A stretch of DNA of 36,665 bases from Phycisphaerales bacterium (GTDB lineage: Bacteria; Planctomycetota; Phycisphaerae; Sedimentisphaerales; Anaerobacaceae). The translations under genes and the position numbers were made by a program. The stretch is taken from positions 4,341,636 to 4,378,300 of the forward strand of contig CP070675.1 of the NCBI GenBank assembly GCA_020352215.1, written 5' to 3'. This document shows, one piece after another, positions 24,654 through 34,200 of the stretch; positions within the stretch are counted from its first letter, which is position 1, and the number at the start of each line of letters is the position of its first letter. The notes below the pieces were generated by a model. That model saw only the letters and a list, made by a program, of their open reading frames with translations. It did no database searches and was not told where the DNA came from.

Positions 24654-27600
24654 CTATTCTCTTCTTCCAGATTGTGATTGCTCAACCTGCCGCAACCAGT
24701 TCCGAGCTGAATCCGGTCTACCACCACCTAAAATGAAATCAAAGAACTTGTCGTACTTACTATATGCCCGATGTCCATCTACTTTTTGGCGTTTTGGCTC
24801 AGAGATTAAACGCCGATGATTGTGATAGAGCTGACACATTCCTTCTTCGATGCTTCTCACGTACCCTTTCTGCCTCCCGTAAAGCAATTTGGGCAAGTCT
24901 ACCTTATCCAGATCCGTCAGGAAGTGAACCGGCAGGTCAACAACGATACAATTGTCCATGTTCGTCTGATTTTCGACATCCCCAACACGCGAGCTCAGTA
25001 TCGGCAGCCCCATAGCAACGCCCTCTGCGATGGCTAAGCTGCAACCTTCCCAAAAAGACGGAATGACCAGAGCATCCGCAGCATGATAAAGTTCCCGCGC
25101 TTCATCGAACCGCTTTCCATGCATGATCCTGTCAGAAAGATTCGTCTGATCGATTCTTTTCACCAGTTGCTCATAGTAAGCAAGTTCGGCTATGTGTCCC
25201 GCTATGACGAGTTTCAGGTCAGGACATGCCTTGACCGCATCAGCGAAAGCTTCCACCAGATGCTTCTGCCCTTTAGTCGCATAAACGGAAGCCATATTCA
25301 GCAGAACATAATCAGCGTCAGTGAAGCCGAATCTCTTCCTGGCCTGCGTTCTAAGCGCTGCGTCAAAACGAAAGTGATCGATATCTACACCATTGGTGAT
25401 GACAACCGTTTTCTTTTCGGGCAATCGCAGGATTTCGTTCGAATACCAGGCAACGTTGTTAGAAACGCAGATGTAGGCACGTGTATAGGCGTCTTTTTCA
25501 TAATATGTCTTCTTTTGCTCTTCATTCAGCCATACGTACATATTGTGTACAGTCTGAACAAAAGGAATTCCCATCTGACAACAGATTTCCGCTCCAAAGG
25601 TTGAGTAATGTGCGTTGACAATATCGATCTGACTTTCACGCAACAAGGCTTTGTAGCTCTCCTCTTTTGCAGAGGGGTCGACACAAAGCAGTCTTACACG
25701 GTTATTCTTAATCTTGGGCGTCACTTGCGAGGGTGTGCAGGTGCAGATAAAAACCTCCGAACCCATTGCGGCAAGTGTTTCTGCTTGATATAGCACAACC
25801 TGCTCCACACCGCCATAACTGTATTCATCCATCTGTAACATTATTCGTTTGTCGTGCCGTCGATTGAAGACTTCAGGCGCTAGGCGTTTTCGTTCCTGGT
25901 GTGAACGTGTTTTATTGTAGAAGAGGTGATTATTCGCAAACGCTATTGCCATTTCCAGCAAGTCTTCCCGTTGGCACTCTATGACGTTCGGATGAACAAT
26001 ATTCAAACGTTCGTACTCTTTTGTATCTGCCAGACAGAAACAGGCATCGATCGCCGTACCGATTGGGTATTGATACTTGTAAACCAGATTGGCTTGGCCT
26101 TCCGCAAACCATGCGCAAATACAATCATAGTCTTTTGCGACAGAACAGATCAAAGGGATATCGTTTGCAGATACCAGTAATAGTCTTCTTTCTGTGCCGG
26201 TATTCTGGGGCGCGTGGCCTGGGGTAAATTGCGTCAGTGAACCTATAGAGAACCGTTCAGAATTCAAGGAAAGAAATTCGCGACTGCACACCACTTCCCA
26301 TGGACTATTATAGAACTCCGCGCGTTCTTTTTCATAACTCATCAGTCTGGAAACCGTTTCAGCAATCTTCAGCTCTTTGGCACGTGCGTTCAGGGAGTTG
26401 TTGTGCACTCTATAGTAATAGAGCATCTCGTCTGTGCCCAGGTGTTCTATCTTCAGCAAAGAATTGATCCGCATCCAGTAATCATAGTCTTCTACACCCA
26501 ATTGTGGGTCATACTCTCCGATGATCTTCATCCCTGAGCGGCGGTACATAAAGCTCGGGCCGATGAAATTATCGGCCACCTCGTTGATCGGGGACGGATC
26601 CCGGGGCAAATGAATTTCAGGGCTGTCCGGTTGCGGGCGATTATGAGGCCGAAATTCAGGTTCAGTCAGGGGTGAGCCACTGTCATCGATGGCACAATAA
26701 TCCGAATACACCATGTCGACATCCGGATGCACCTGTAGATAGGAAGCCAGCCTCTCCAGCTGTCTCGGATGCATTAGATTGTCTGCCGAGGTCCAGGTCA
26801 CATACGTACCCGTGGCAAACTGAAACGCATTGGTCAAGGCCTTCGGCAGCTTCTGGTTATCTTGGGTCAGGAGGATAATCTTTGGATGGGAGCTGTATTT
26901 TCCAAGAACAGTCTCAACATCATCCGTTGAACCATCGTTAATGATGATCAATTCCCAGTTGTCATAGCTCTGTTCCAAAACGCTTTCGATGGAATCAGCC
27001 AGAAAATTGGCTTGGTTGTAAACAGGTAGGACAACCGACACCAGAGGTTCTTCAGAGCTTTTTTCAACTTCCACCCCCGGGAGGGAACCATCTTCACAAA
27101 GAGGTATTTCTTCTTTAGTTCTCAATGGACTCTGGCATTGGTATTGAATCGAGCTCAGACAAACATCCAGAGCGTCCAAGAAATGAGTATCCGAAATACT
27201 GACATGCCGCGAGACAGCCCTTTTACACAACACGCGTAGGCCTTGCAGGCGTCGCTTCAAGCTCCCCTTCATGACATTCCAGTAAACATAGTTCAGTACT
27301 TTTGCAACTTTGACACCCTTCCTTGTCTTCAACTCTCGCAATTTATTCTTGGCTTCGATGGCCAGAGTGAATGTTTCCCTCCTTTGGTCTTCAAATTCGC
27401 GTGCATCGCACAGCAACTCCTTACTGCACCGCTCAGCCGTATCAAGATCGTTTTCCAATCGATCTTTTAGCTCCGCCAGACTATCTCTTTCGGCCATTAC
27501 AGCCTGATGCTCAGCGCTTAGATGCCCATGCTGAAATTTGACGGATTCAACGTGCTGCTTAGCCGTATCAAGATCATTTTCCAATCGGTCTTTTTGGGCT

Positions 27601-28727
27601 GCCAGACTATCTCTTTCGGCAATTAAGGCCTGATGCTCAGCGCTTAGATGTTCATGCTGAGACTTGATAGACTTAATGTGCTGCTTAGCCGTATCAAGAT
27701 CATTTTCCAATCGATCTTCTAGCGCCGCCAGACTATCTCTTTCGGCGATTAGAGCCTGATTCTCAGTGCTTAGATGTTCATGCTGAGATTTGACTGATTC
27801 ATACTCAGTTCTTGGCACACTAAGTCGCTCAAGCTCCAAAATGTGTTGCTGCAACCGGGCCATCTCGTTTTGATGATCTGACTGTTGGTGTACATTCGAA
27901 GCGATCGCGTCTGCCAGCGCACAGGTCATCGTCTCATGCGCGTAAACAAAATGATCTCGTTTCTTCCATCCTGAAAGAGATGCAGGTGCGGAGGTGGAAT
28001 CGACTGTTCCCAGGTAGCCGATTAGATAGGCTTGACTTGCAGGTGGAACAATGTTCTTGTTATGCAGTTCCAGAATGCTGCCGGCGAGATCAGCATTGAT
28101 CCCTTGTTGGGCTTGCAAGGAATGAATGAATTGCTCTGTCCATTTCTTTCCAAAATAGGAATGGCCCAAGTAGTTGATTCCCGATTTCTTGAAGTCGGAA
28201 GCGATATTGATTCCTGCAAGTTCCTTCCCAAAGACCCAATTTCCGTCACTTTGGGCATGGATCCGCCATATCCAGTACCAGTAGCAGCTCGCGTTGGGGA
28301 TCAGCACCAACACCAAATTCCTTGATCGAGAAGCCATTCCCTCCAAGAGCTTTACACGGTCGACTTTTTCATAATGCTCCAGCACACCGCAGTTATATAC
28401 AAGGTCAAATTGTTCCGACGCGTCTTCTTCTGCCAAGTCACCCTGGATTGTACGGATACCTGGATTCTCTTTCTCAAACATCTGTCGAGCCACCCGCAGC
28501 GCGTTTTCGGAGAAGTCAAATAGTACGATGTTTCTGTATCCGGCCCGGTACATCGCCAAGCTCTGGGCGGCGGAACCACAGCCCGCTTCCAAAATGGCGT
28601 CTGTCTTTTTAACAACACCGTTGAGGCTTTGTATAATTTCATTGCCCAGCTCAAGAAGATGATGGGGCGGTTCCCGCGTTTCGTAATCGCTGTAAAGCTT
28701 GTCCCATTTCTCAAGTTCATTCACCAT
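24654..28727 (-). CDS. Giant methyltransferase - coiled coil - GT2 - GT4 fusion of the polysaccharide operon
   Basis: The protein has 1357 residues from the ATG at 28727, which has GGAGG upstream and overlaps the wzt stop by 11 bases; a TTG at 28757 adds ten residues. Residues ~1-235 are a class I methyltransferase (ILEAGCGSAAQS at 45-56, YNCGVLEHYEKV). Residues ~290-460 are a coiled coil holding three 42-residue tandem repeats (311-436). A basic linker follows. Residues ~562-790 are a GT2 domain (VSVVLPVYNQ, ELIIINDGSTDD); its DxD position reads TSADN, with Ala at the first Asp, and EDYDYWMRI is present. Residues ~960-1310 are a GT4 domain (MLQMDEYSYGGVEQVV, SFWEGCSLAIAEGVAMGLPIL with the Ex7E motif). 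It may transfer two sugars and methylate the same chain. The methyltransferase plus coiled coil recalls WbdD, which caps and sizes O-antigen. Confidence 0.85.
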   Translation of the reverse strand: MVNELEKWDKLYSDYETREPPHHLLELGNEIIQSLNGVVKKTDAILEAGCGSAAQSLAMYRAGYRNIVLFDFSENALRVARQMFEKENPGIRTIQGDLAEEDASEQFDLVYNCGVLEHYEKVDRVKLLEGMASRSRNLVLVLIPNASCYWYWIWRIHAQSDGNWVFGKELAGINIASDFKKSGINYLGHSYFGKKWTEQFIHSLQAQQGINADLAGSILELHNKNIVPPASQAYLIGYLGTVDSTSAPASLSGWKKRDHFVYAHETMTCALADAIASNVHQQSDHQNEMARLQQHILELERLSVPRTEYESVKSQHEHLSTENQALIAERDSLAALEDRLENDLDTAKQHIKSIKSQHEHLSAEHQALIAERDSLAAQKDRLENDLDTAKQHVESVKFQHGHLSAEHQAVMAERDSLAELKDRLENDLDTAERCSKELLCDAREFEDQRRETFTLAIEAKNKLRELKTRKGVKVAKVLNYVYWNVMKGSLKRRLQGLRVLCKRAVSRHVSISDTHFLDALDVCLSSIQYQCQSPLRTKEEIPLCEDGSLPGVEVEKSSEEPLVSVVLPVYNQANFLADSIESVLEQSYDNWELIIINDGSTDDVETVLGKYSSHPKIILLTQDNQKLPKALTNAFQFATGTYVTWTSADNLMHPRQLERLASYLQVHPDVDMVYSDYCAIDDSGSPLTEPEFRPHNRPQPDSPEIHLPRDPSPINEVADNFIGPSFMYRRSGMKIIGEYDPQLGVEDYDYWMRINSLLKIEHLGTDEMLYYYRVHNNSLNARAKELKIAETVSRLMSYEKERAEFYNSPWEVVCSREFLSLNSERFSIGSLTQFTPGHAPQNTGTERRLLLVSANDIPLICSVAKDYDCICAWFAEGQANLVYKYQYPIGTAIDACFCLADTKEYERLNIVHPNVIECQREDLLEMAIAFANNHLFYNKTRSHQERKRLAPEVFNRRHDKRIMLQMDEYSYGGVEQVVLYQAETLAAMGSEVFICTCTPSQVTPKIKNNRVRLLCVDPSAKEESYKALLRESQIDIVNAHYSTFGAEICCQMGIPFVQTVHNMYVWLNEEQKKTYYEKDAYTRAYICVSNNVAWYSNEILRLPEKKTVVITNGVDIDHFRFDAALRTQARKRFGFTDADYVLLNMASVYATKGQKHLVEAFADAVKACPDLKLVIAGHIAELAYYEQLVKRIDQTNLSDRIMHGKRFDEARELYHAADALVIPSFWEGCSLAIAEGVAMGLPILSSRVGDVENQTNMDNCIVVDLPVHFLTDLDKVDLPKLLYGRQKGYVRSIEEGMCQLYHNHRRLISEPKRQKVDGHRAYSKYDKFFDFILGGGRPDSARNWLRQVEQSQSGRRE
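27420..27797 (-). repeat. Three tandem 126-bp repeats encoding 42-residue coiled-coil units
   Basis: Within the giant fusion gene three direct repeats of exactly 126 bases encode SVKSQHEHLSTENQALIAER-type units (residues 311-352, 353-394 and 395-436 from the ATG start). Each unit is six heptads long, so adding or losing a unit keeps the coiled-coil phase. The units differ at only a few residues, indicating recent duplication or homogenisation. Confidence 0.9.
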
Positions 28728-30045
28728 AGAACACAGCCTCCGGGCGTAGTTCTGCAAAACGATGTTCGACCTCTGGCAGAACCCTCGAAAAAATATCTAT
28801 ACTGGGAGAGACAACCTCAACTTCCAATGCTTCATACACAAAATCCAAGTACTTGCGTTTTGTTCCATTATCAAGAACATATTCAAGGTTAAGGACCAAA
28901 AAGTACTTCCCCGGTTGTAGAATATTTCGCAGTGTAAAGCTCAGGCGATAGGTATGCCCTTCGATAATACCTGGAAGCGCAAACTTCTGATCCCAGGTAG
29001 TTGAGACAATGATATCCATGCCTTTCAAATCTCGAAAAGCCATCCCCGCGCCGAAATTATCCGGGTAGATCAATCTCTTCTTTACAACAAAGTCCATGAT
29101 AATCGTATAGTCTTGCCCATAGTAGAGGACAGAAGATGCTTTGCCCCGGGAATCGACACAGACGGCTCCCAGAATTGTGGCATCACCGTTGCCAACGTGT
29201 CTTCTGTCAGATAGTTCACATATAGGCAAAGCACTGTTATTATATTCTTCTGAATGGCAGGACTGATCTTCTTGTTCGGTTGCAGAACTTCTGACTTGAT
29301 TCTCTTCAACAAATAAGTCTCTTACGTATCGTTCCGTAACAAGCTTCGTGTCGCCACTTAATATCTGTCGTCCCTGAGACAGATAAACGGCCCTGTTACA
29401 CTTTGACTGAACTGCGTGAATATCATGTGTGACCAGGATAATCGTTGCACCCCGAGCCAATAATGTCTCAAAGTGATTGAAACATTTCATTTGAAATGCC
29501 ATATCACCAACCGCCAAGGCTTCATCTACTATCAAGATGTCTGGCTCGGCTTGTGTTTGCACTGCAAAAGCGAGCCTCAATACCATGCCGCCGGAGTAAG
29601 TCTTCAAGGGCTGGTCAATAAAGCTGCCAATGTCCGCAAAATCTAAAATATCGTCAAACTTAGCATCAATTTCTTCTTTAGAAAGGTCAAGAAGTGCTCC
29701 GTTCATGTAGACGTTTTCACGACCAGTAAATTCGTGGTTGAAGCCGCTACCCAATTCAAGCAAAGCCGCCACTTTTCCTTCGACTTCTACGGTGCCGGTC
29801 GTTGCAGATAATGTCCCGGCGATAATCTCCAAGAGTGTACTCTTACCACTGCCATTGCGACCGATGATACCGATACATTCACCACGTTTGACTTCAAAGG
29901 AGATGTTGTGGAGTGCCCAGAATTCCTTATAGAACTGCTTCTTTCCACGAGTCAGAGTTTGCCAGAGCCTATGAAAAGGCTTATCGTACATCTCATAGCA
30001 CTTACCAACATTGTTCACACGTAACACAACACTATCAGAGCACAT
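28717..30045 (-). CDS. wzt: Polysaccharide ABC transporter ATPase with C-terminal carbohydrate-binding domain
   Basis: The protein has 442 residues from the ATG at 30045; a TTG two codons upstream is also possible. The ATPase domain (~1-245) has Walker A GRNGSGKST (62-70), signature YSGGM (150-154), Walker B ILIVDEALAVGD (170-) and the switch His in VTHD. SFEVKRGECIGIIG and ALLELGSGFNHEFTGRENV are hallmarks of the Wzt/TagH/KpsT exporter family. The extra ~190 residues at the C-terminus (VYYGQDYTIIMDFVV..., FTLRNILQPGKYFLVLNLE) match the Wzt C-terminal beta-sandwich that in E. coli O8/O9a recognises the modified non-reducing end of the finished chain. It overlaps the permease stop by 11 bases and pairs with it at the inner membrane. 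Confidence 0.93.
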   Translation of the reverse strand: MCSDSVVLRVNNVGKCYEMYDKPFHRLWQTLTRGKKQFYKEFWALHNISFEVKRGECIGIIGRNGSGKSTLLEIIAGTLSATTGTVEVEGKVAALLELGSGFNHEFTGRENVYMNGALLDLSKEEIDAKFDDILDFADIGSFIDQPLKTYSGGMVLRLAFAVQTQAEPDILIVDEALAVGDMAFQMKCFNHFETLLARGATIILVTHDIHAVQSKCNRAVYLSQGRQILSGDTKLVTERYVRDLFVEENQVRSSATEQEDQSCHSEEYNNSALPICELSDRRHVGNGDATILGAVCVDSRGKASSVLYYGQDYTIIMDFVVKKRLIYPDNFGAGMAFRDLKGMDIIVSTTWDQKFALPGIIEGHTYRLSFTLRNILQPGKYFLVLNLEYVLDNGTKRKYLDFVYEALEVEVVSPSIDIFSRVLPEVEHRFAELRPEAVFYGE

Positions 30046-30892
30046 CTGCAAACCCTCGCTTGGTCTTCATGAACCACACATACCCGAACTGAAACACAAC
30101 AAGAGAGCAAATCATGAGAAGGCCTACGGTCGTCCAACTTGGCCACTGCCCAAAGATCAGAACTCTTCTGGAATTCTGGACAATGTCGGTTAGAGGATTG
30201 AGCCGCAGGGCCGTTCGGTAGGATGTGGGCACCATGTCCATACTGTAGAAAATAGGTGTCATGAAGAACAACATCAGCAAAAGTATGCCGACGGCATGAG
30301 CAAGATCTCGCAAATAGACTCCAAGGGAAGCCACAAACCAGGATAAGCCACAGGAAAGCAGTAACAACGGCAGCAAAATTACAGGCAGACACAATGCAGT
30401 CAAGCACATCTTCTGCATGAAGATCGCGACACCCAGCACAAGAATACAAATCCAGATCAACCCGAAGAAAAAAGCAGACAACAAAGACGCCACTGGCAGA
30501 ACCTCCAGCGGGAAAACCACTTTCTTCACATAGTTAGGGTTTCCGCTGATTATACCGACTGCTCCGGTAACTGATTCAGAGAATATATTGAAAACCGAGA
30601 GTCCGCAGAAGATGGTCAGGGCGAAGGCTGTCTTTGAATCTCCCACGTCAGTTCCCCACCTTGTTTTAAACACCACACTAAAGACAAAGGTATAGACTGC
30701 CAACATACATAATGGCGTCGCAAACAACCAGAACAGCCCCAGCATCGAACCTTTATAGCGAGTCTGAATGTTACGCTTGACTAATTGTCGCAATAGATTC
30801 CGCGACTTACAGACATCGCGAAATGGCGCAATAGGATTGAACAAATCCTTCATTGATTCTTTTTGATCTATCCTGGCCATTGTTCTCATCAT
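30035..30892 (-). CDS. wzm: Polysaccharide ABC transporter permease
   Basis: The protein has 285 residues with about six predicted membrane segments. The cytoplasmic N-terminus LLRQLVKRNIQTRYKGSMLGLFWLF is the conserved entry of ABC-2 polysaccharide permeases (Wzm/KpsM/TagG). Later segments such as VFPLEVLPVASLLSAFF and NPLTDIVQNSRRVLIFGQWPSW are typical of the family. It exports a lipid-linked, fully polymerised glycan across the inner membrane together with Wzt. Several ATG codons are possible (30892, 30889, 30880, 30853); the first is retained because it lies just downstream of a strong promoter. It is the first gene of the eight-gene operon. Confidence 0.92.
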   Translation of the reverse strand: MMRTMARIDQKESMKDLFNPIAPFRDVCKSRNLLRQLVKRNIQTRYKGSMLGLFWLFATPLCMLAVYTFVFSVVFKTRWGTDVGDSKTAFALTIFCGLSVFNIFSESVTGAVGIISGNPNYVKKVVFPLEVLPVASLLSAFFFGLIWICILVLGVAIFMQKMCLTALCLPVILLPLLLLSCGLSWFVASLGVYLRDLAHAVGILLLMLFFMTPIFYSMDMVPTSYRTALRLNPLTDIVQNSRRVLIFGQWPSWTTVGLLMICSLVVFQFGYVWFMKTKRGFADVL

Positions 30893-30921
30893 CCATTAGG
30901 GTATAAGTTGCCGGGCTCACC

Positions 30922-30950
30922 ATCGTAAGGTCCTGGAACTTACATGTCAA
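30922..30950 (-). promoter_or_regulatory. Strong promoter of the polysaccharide export operon, -35 box in an IS end
   Basis: On the minus strand TTGACA (30950-30945) and TACGAT (30927-30922) are spaced by exactly 17 bases, giving transcription from about 30915 and a short leader to the wzm ATG at 30892. The -35 hexamer is the reverse complement of TGTCAA, the first bases of the apparent IS21-type end beginning at 30945, so the mobile element seems to have created this promoter. Confidence 0.6.
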
Positions 30951-31200
30951 GGGGCGCTTGAAACCGGCCACTTCGCGGAAACGATTGTTTGCAGTAGAGA
31001 CTGCCGAAATCGATGATGTCGAGATTTCGGAACCTCAACCATGGCAAACCAACTCAAGATGGCTACGGTGGACGCAATATTGACATCAGACAACTGGCCC
31101 GCTCGAGAAGCCGACAGTCTCTCGAAGTTGTCGCTTATCCTCCATGAGCAGGGCAAGCATGACGTCCCTATCCACCATGCCAGTCCATGCTGCAAACCCC
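30945..31200 (+). mobile_element. Relic of an IS21-family insertion sequence (left end and start of istA)
   Basis: TGTCAAGG at 30945 followed by TTGAAACCGGCCACTTC resembles the left end of IS21-family elements, which begin TGT and carry TTGAAAA-CTGACCA-like subterminal motifs. About 96 bases inside, an ATG at 31041 encodes MANQLKMATVDAILT, very like the N-terminus of planctomycete IS21 IstA transposases. The reading then decays (WPAREADSLSKLSLI) and no catalytic domain or istB follows before the minus-strand gene ending at 31251. The right boundary is uncertain. Family assignment rests on recall of typical sequences and needs a database search. Confidence 0.45.
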
Positions 31201-31250
31201 ACTCCAGAACCCACTTCAAACCATCACGCCAACAAAAAAACTGTGAACGG

Positions 31251-34200
31251 TCACTCCAAGTTGATGATCTGAATGTCAGGGTCCCCACCTCCACCCACAT
31301 ACTGGTATGGACCCGGCACTCCACCGGTCATCAGCGTGACAAAACTCGCGCCCGTTGAGGTCCGATGCCACAGAAGGTCTGTCGTGCCGTTGCCGTCCCA
31401 ATCACCCACTCCCACGATCTGAAGGTCAGGATCGCCGCCACCACCCACATACTGGTATGCACCCGGCACCCCACCGGTCATCAGCGTGACGAAATTCGCG
31501 CTTGTTGAGGTCCTATGCCACAGAAGATCCGTCGCGCCACTGCCGTCGTAGTCACCCAGTCCCACGATCTGAAGGTCAGGATCGCCACCACCGCCAACAT
31601 ACTGGAACGCGCCCGGCACACCACCGGTCATCAGAGTGACGAAATTCGCGCTTGTTGAGGTGCGATGCCACAAAAGGTCTTTCGTGCCGTTACCGTCACA
31701 GTCACCCAGGTTGGTGATCTCAAGGTCGGGGTCCCCGCCACCACCTACATACTGGAATCCGCCCGGCACACCACCGGTCATGAGCGTGACAAAATTCGCA
31801 CTTGTTGAGGTCCGATGCCACAGCAGGTCTGTCGTGCCGCTGCCGTCACAGTCGCCCAGCGCCACGATCCCAAGGTCAGGATCGCCACCACCACCTACAT
31901 ACTGGTATGGACCCGGCACACCACCGGTCATCAGCGTGACAAAATTCGCACTTGTTGAGGTCCGATGCCACAGAAGATCTGTCGTGCCGTTGCCGTCGCA
32001 GTCGCCCACTCCCGCGAGCTCAAGGTCGGGATCCCCGCCACCACCTACATACTGGTATGGACCCGGCACACCACCGGTCATCAGCGTGACAAAATGAGCA
32101 CTTGTTGAGGCCCGCCGCCACAGAAGATCTGTCGTGCCGTTGCCGTCACAGTCACCCACTCTCACGATCTGCAGGTCAAAGTCCCCACCTCCGCCCACAT
32201 ACTGGTATGGACCCGGCACCCCACCTTCCATCAGCGCTACGAAATACGCTCCCGTTGAGGCCCGACGCCACAGAAGGTCTGATCTGCCATCGCCGTCGAA
32301 ATCCACCAGACTACGATCCAATCCTAGGTAACCAGTCAAGAGCTCCCACCAGTCGTCCTGGGTCATGTCTGGGAATACGCCGCCAAGCGTCGCGTCATCA
32401 CCTAAGCCATGGCCGAAGGTGTCACGTACGGGCATATTCTGGCCGTCGAACGAGGGGAATAGGTCCCGAATGCTAACCGGGTTAGTATACCGGTCCGAGC
32501 CGTACAACGGGTTCAAATCAACGTTCTCATTTACAACTTCGGTGCTGACACGGTCGCCCCGCAGCGTCGCATCATCGAAGTACACGCTACTGTCGTCCGG
32601 GTTAAATTCGCCATCCAGTCTGAAGTAGCCGTAAAAAGCTTGAGGGTACCAAAGCTCCAGGTTAATACCACGGCCGTGTCTCCAAAACTCGCCCTGGAAT
32701 GCCGAGCTTGGGGGACCGTAGTCTGTGCCTGAAATCTCCCCGTGTACAGCTGAGAAGTCGTACACCAAAGTCATGTCTCCCACGGCAGGCCCGCCACCGT
32801 ACGCGTACAGGTCATACGTCACGGTTGTCTCGGCAGGGTATGACACCACAGAGTCGTTTTGGAGAGAGTCGCGGAGGGTCGTAAGCCTTGAGTTGCACCA
32901 ATTCTCCACAAAGGGCTGATCATTCGGGTCCAAATAGAGCAGCTCATTGTCCTGTGGGTCTGTACCAGGAGGGTTATCCTCGTTCACAATATAATTGTAC
33001 GCGGCAAGGTAAGCAGCGATGGCATCAAGCCAGTCCTGCTTGGCCTGTGCCAACGCGGCGGCCCCGTCTGTACTTCGCCACGGCGTCGGCAGAACTGTCC
33101 AGAGGTGTGGATGCGGGTCCAAAATGTAATCGTTGATGCTAAATGGTTCCGGGACCTGCCCGCAGATGAGTTCGCTGAAGAGAGTTCCACCAGGATCAAT
33201 GTATTGATCGTAGGCCAATTGACCCTGCAGGTGTGCCCTTAGTGCGAGCAATAGAGTCCTCATAACCAACAGATCACCGTAATCCACTTCCAGATTCTCG
33301 CTCAGCCCGGTCTCCGCCGGCGTAAGGTATATCCTGAAGCGGTCACCCGGACTATCGCTGATGAGATCCAACTCCGCGACGATTGCATCAATCTCCGGGA
33401 TAGCCGTGCCGCTTACGAAGGAATAGATGTCATCCAGATCCGGCGCGTCAACCGGCATTTGGTAACAGCCACTCTCATCAAAGGGCGCATTAACATCAAT
33501 GAAGTAATCGCCCAAAAATTCCACGCCAAACTGCTCGGCCAGTTCCAGAAGGCTGTCCACAGCCACATCTTCATTATCGATAACAAACACGGCCCCCCGC
33601 GCCAGCGCATATAAGAACCTCAGTTCCCTGGTCTTCGTGTAGCCTGGGTCGTCCATCCCGGCCTGGAGAGCCTGATAGGCATGCCGCAGACCAGATTTAC
33701 CGACCCCCTGAAACATATAGTACCGGCCTCGAACAAGGTAATCGCTGGTCAGTGCGGTGAAGACCGCTTTTACACTCTTGTTGCCGTCCATCAATATCCA
33801 GCCGGGGTTTTCAGAACCTGTGTAGTCCCCCTCCCAATGGTCAAACTGCCAGCCGTAGTCACTGATCGCCGCCATGCCCACCTCGGTCCACTCATCATAT
33901 GGGGCGCATGGGTCCGACAACTCGACGCTACCGTTTCCTTGGGTGGTCACCGTAAGAGTATACTGCGCCGGAGGGCCGGGGACAGTGCCTATCACAGTCA
34001 AGCCTGTCCAACTACCAAGTGCGACCTCAATCACCACAAAGCCCCTGAAGGTGCCGCCTGAAGATTGATATCCCACAGTTGCGTATTGGCCATCTGGCGC
34101 ACCGGAAATATTCTCCGGGCTCGTAGTATTTCCTGTCGCACCGCTGCCTTGATAATAGAGACCGGTAGAACCCTGGATAGCATCGAGTAGAAACTCCTGA

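Noticed and set aside
31041..31358. IS21-like istA start as a functional gene
   Set aside because: Only the first ~15 residues resemble IstA; the rest runs antisense into the repeat protein and no DDE domain or istB follows.
31257..32306. Regular repeats that could suggest a CRISPR array
   Set aside because: Units are contiguous, 150 bases long, without unique spacers, and lie in frame inside a coding sequence.
32500..32520. GGGTTCAAATC resembling a tRNA T-loop
   Set aside because: It lies inside the repeat-protein gene and no acceptor stem, D-arm or anticodon arm can be formed around it.
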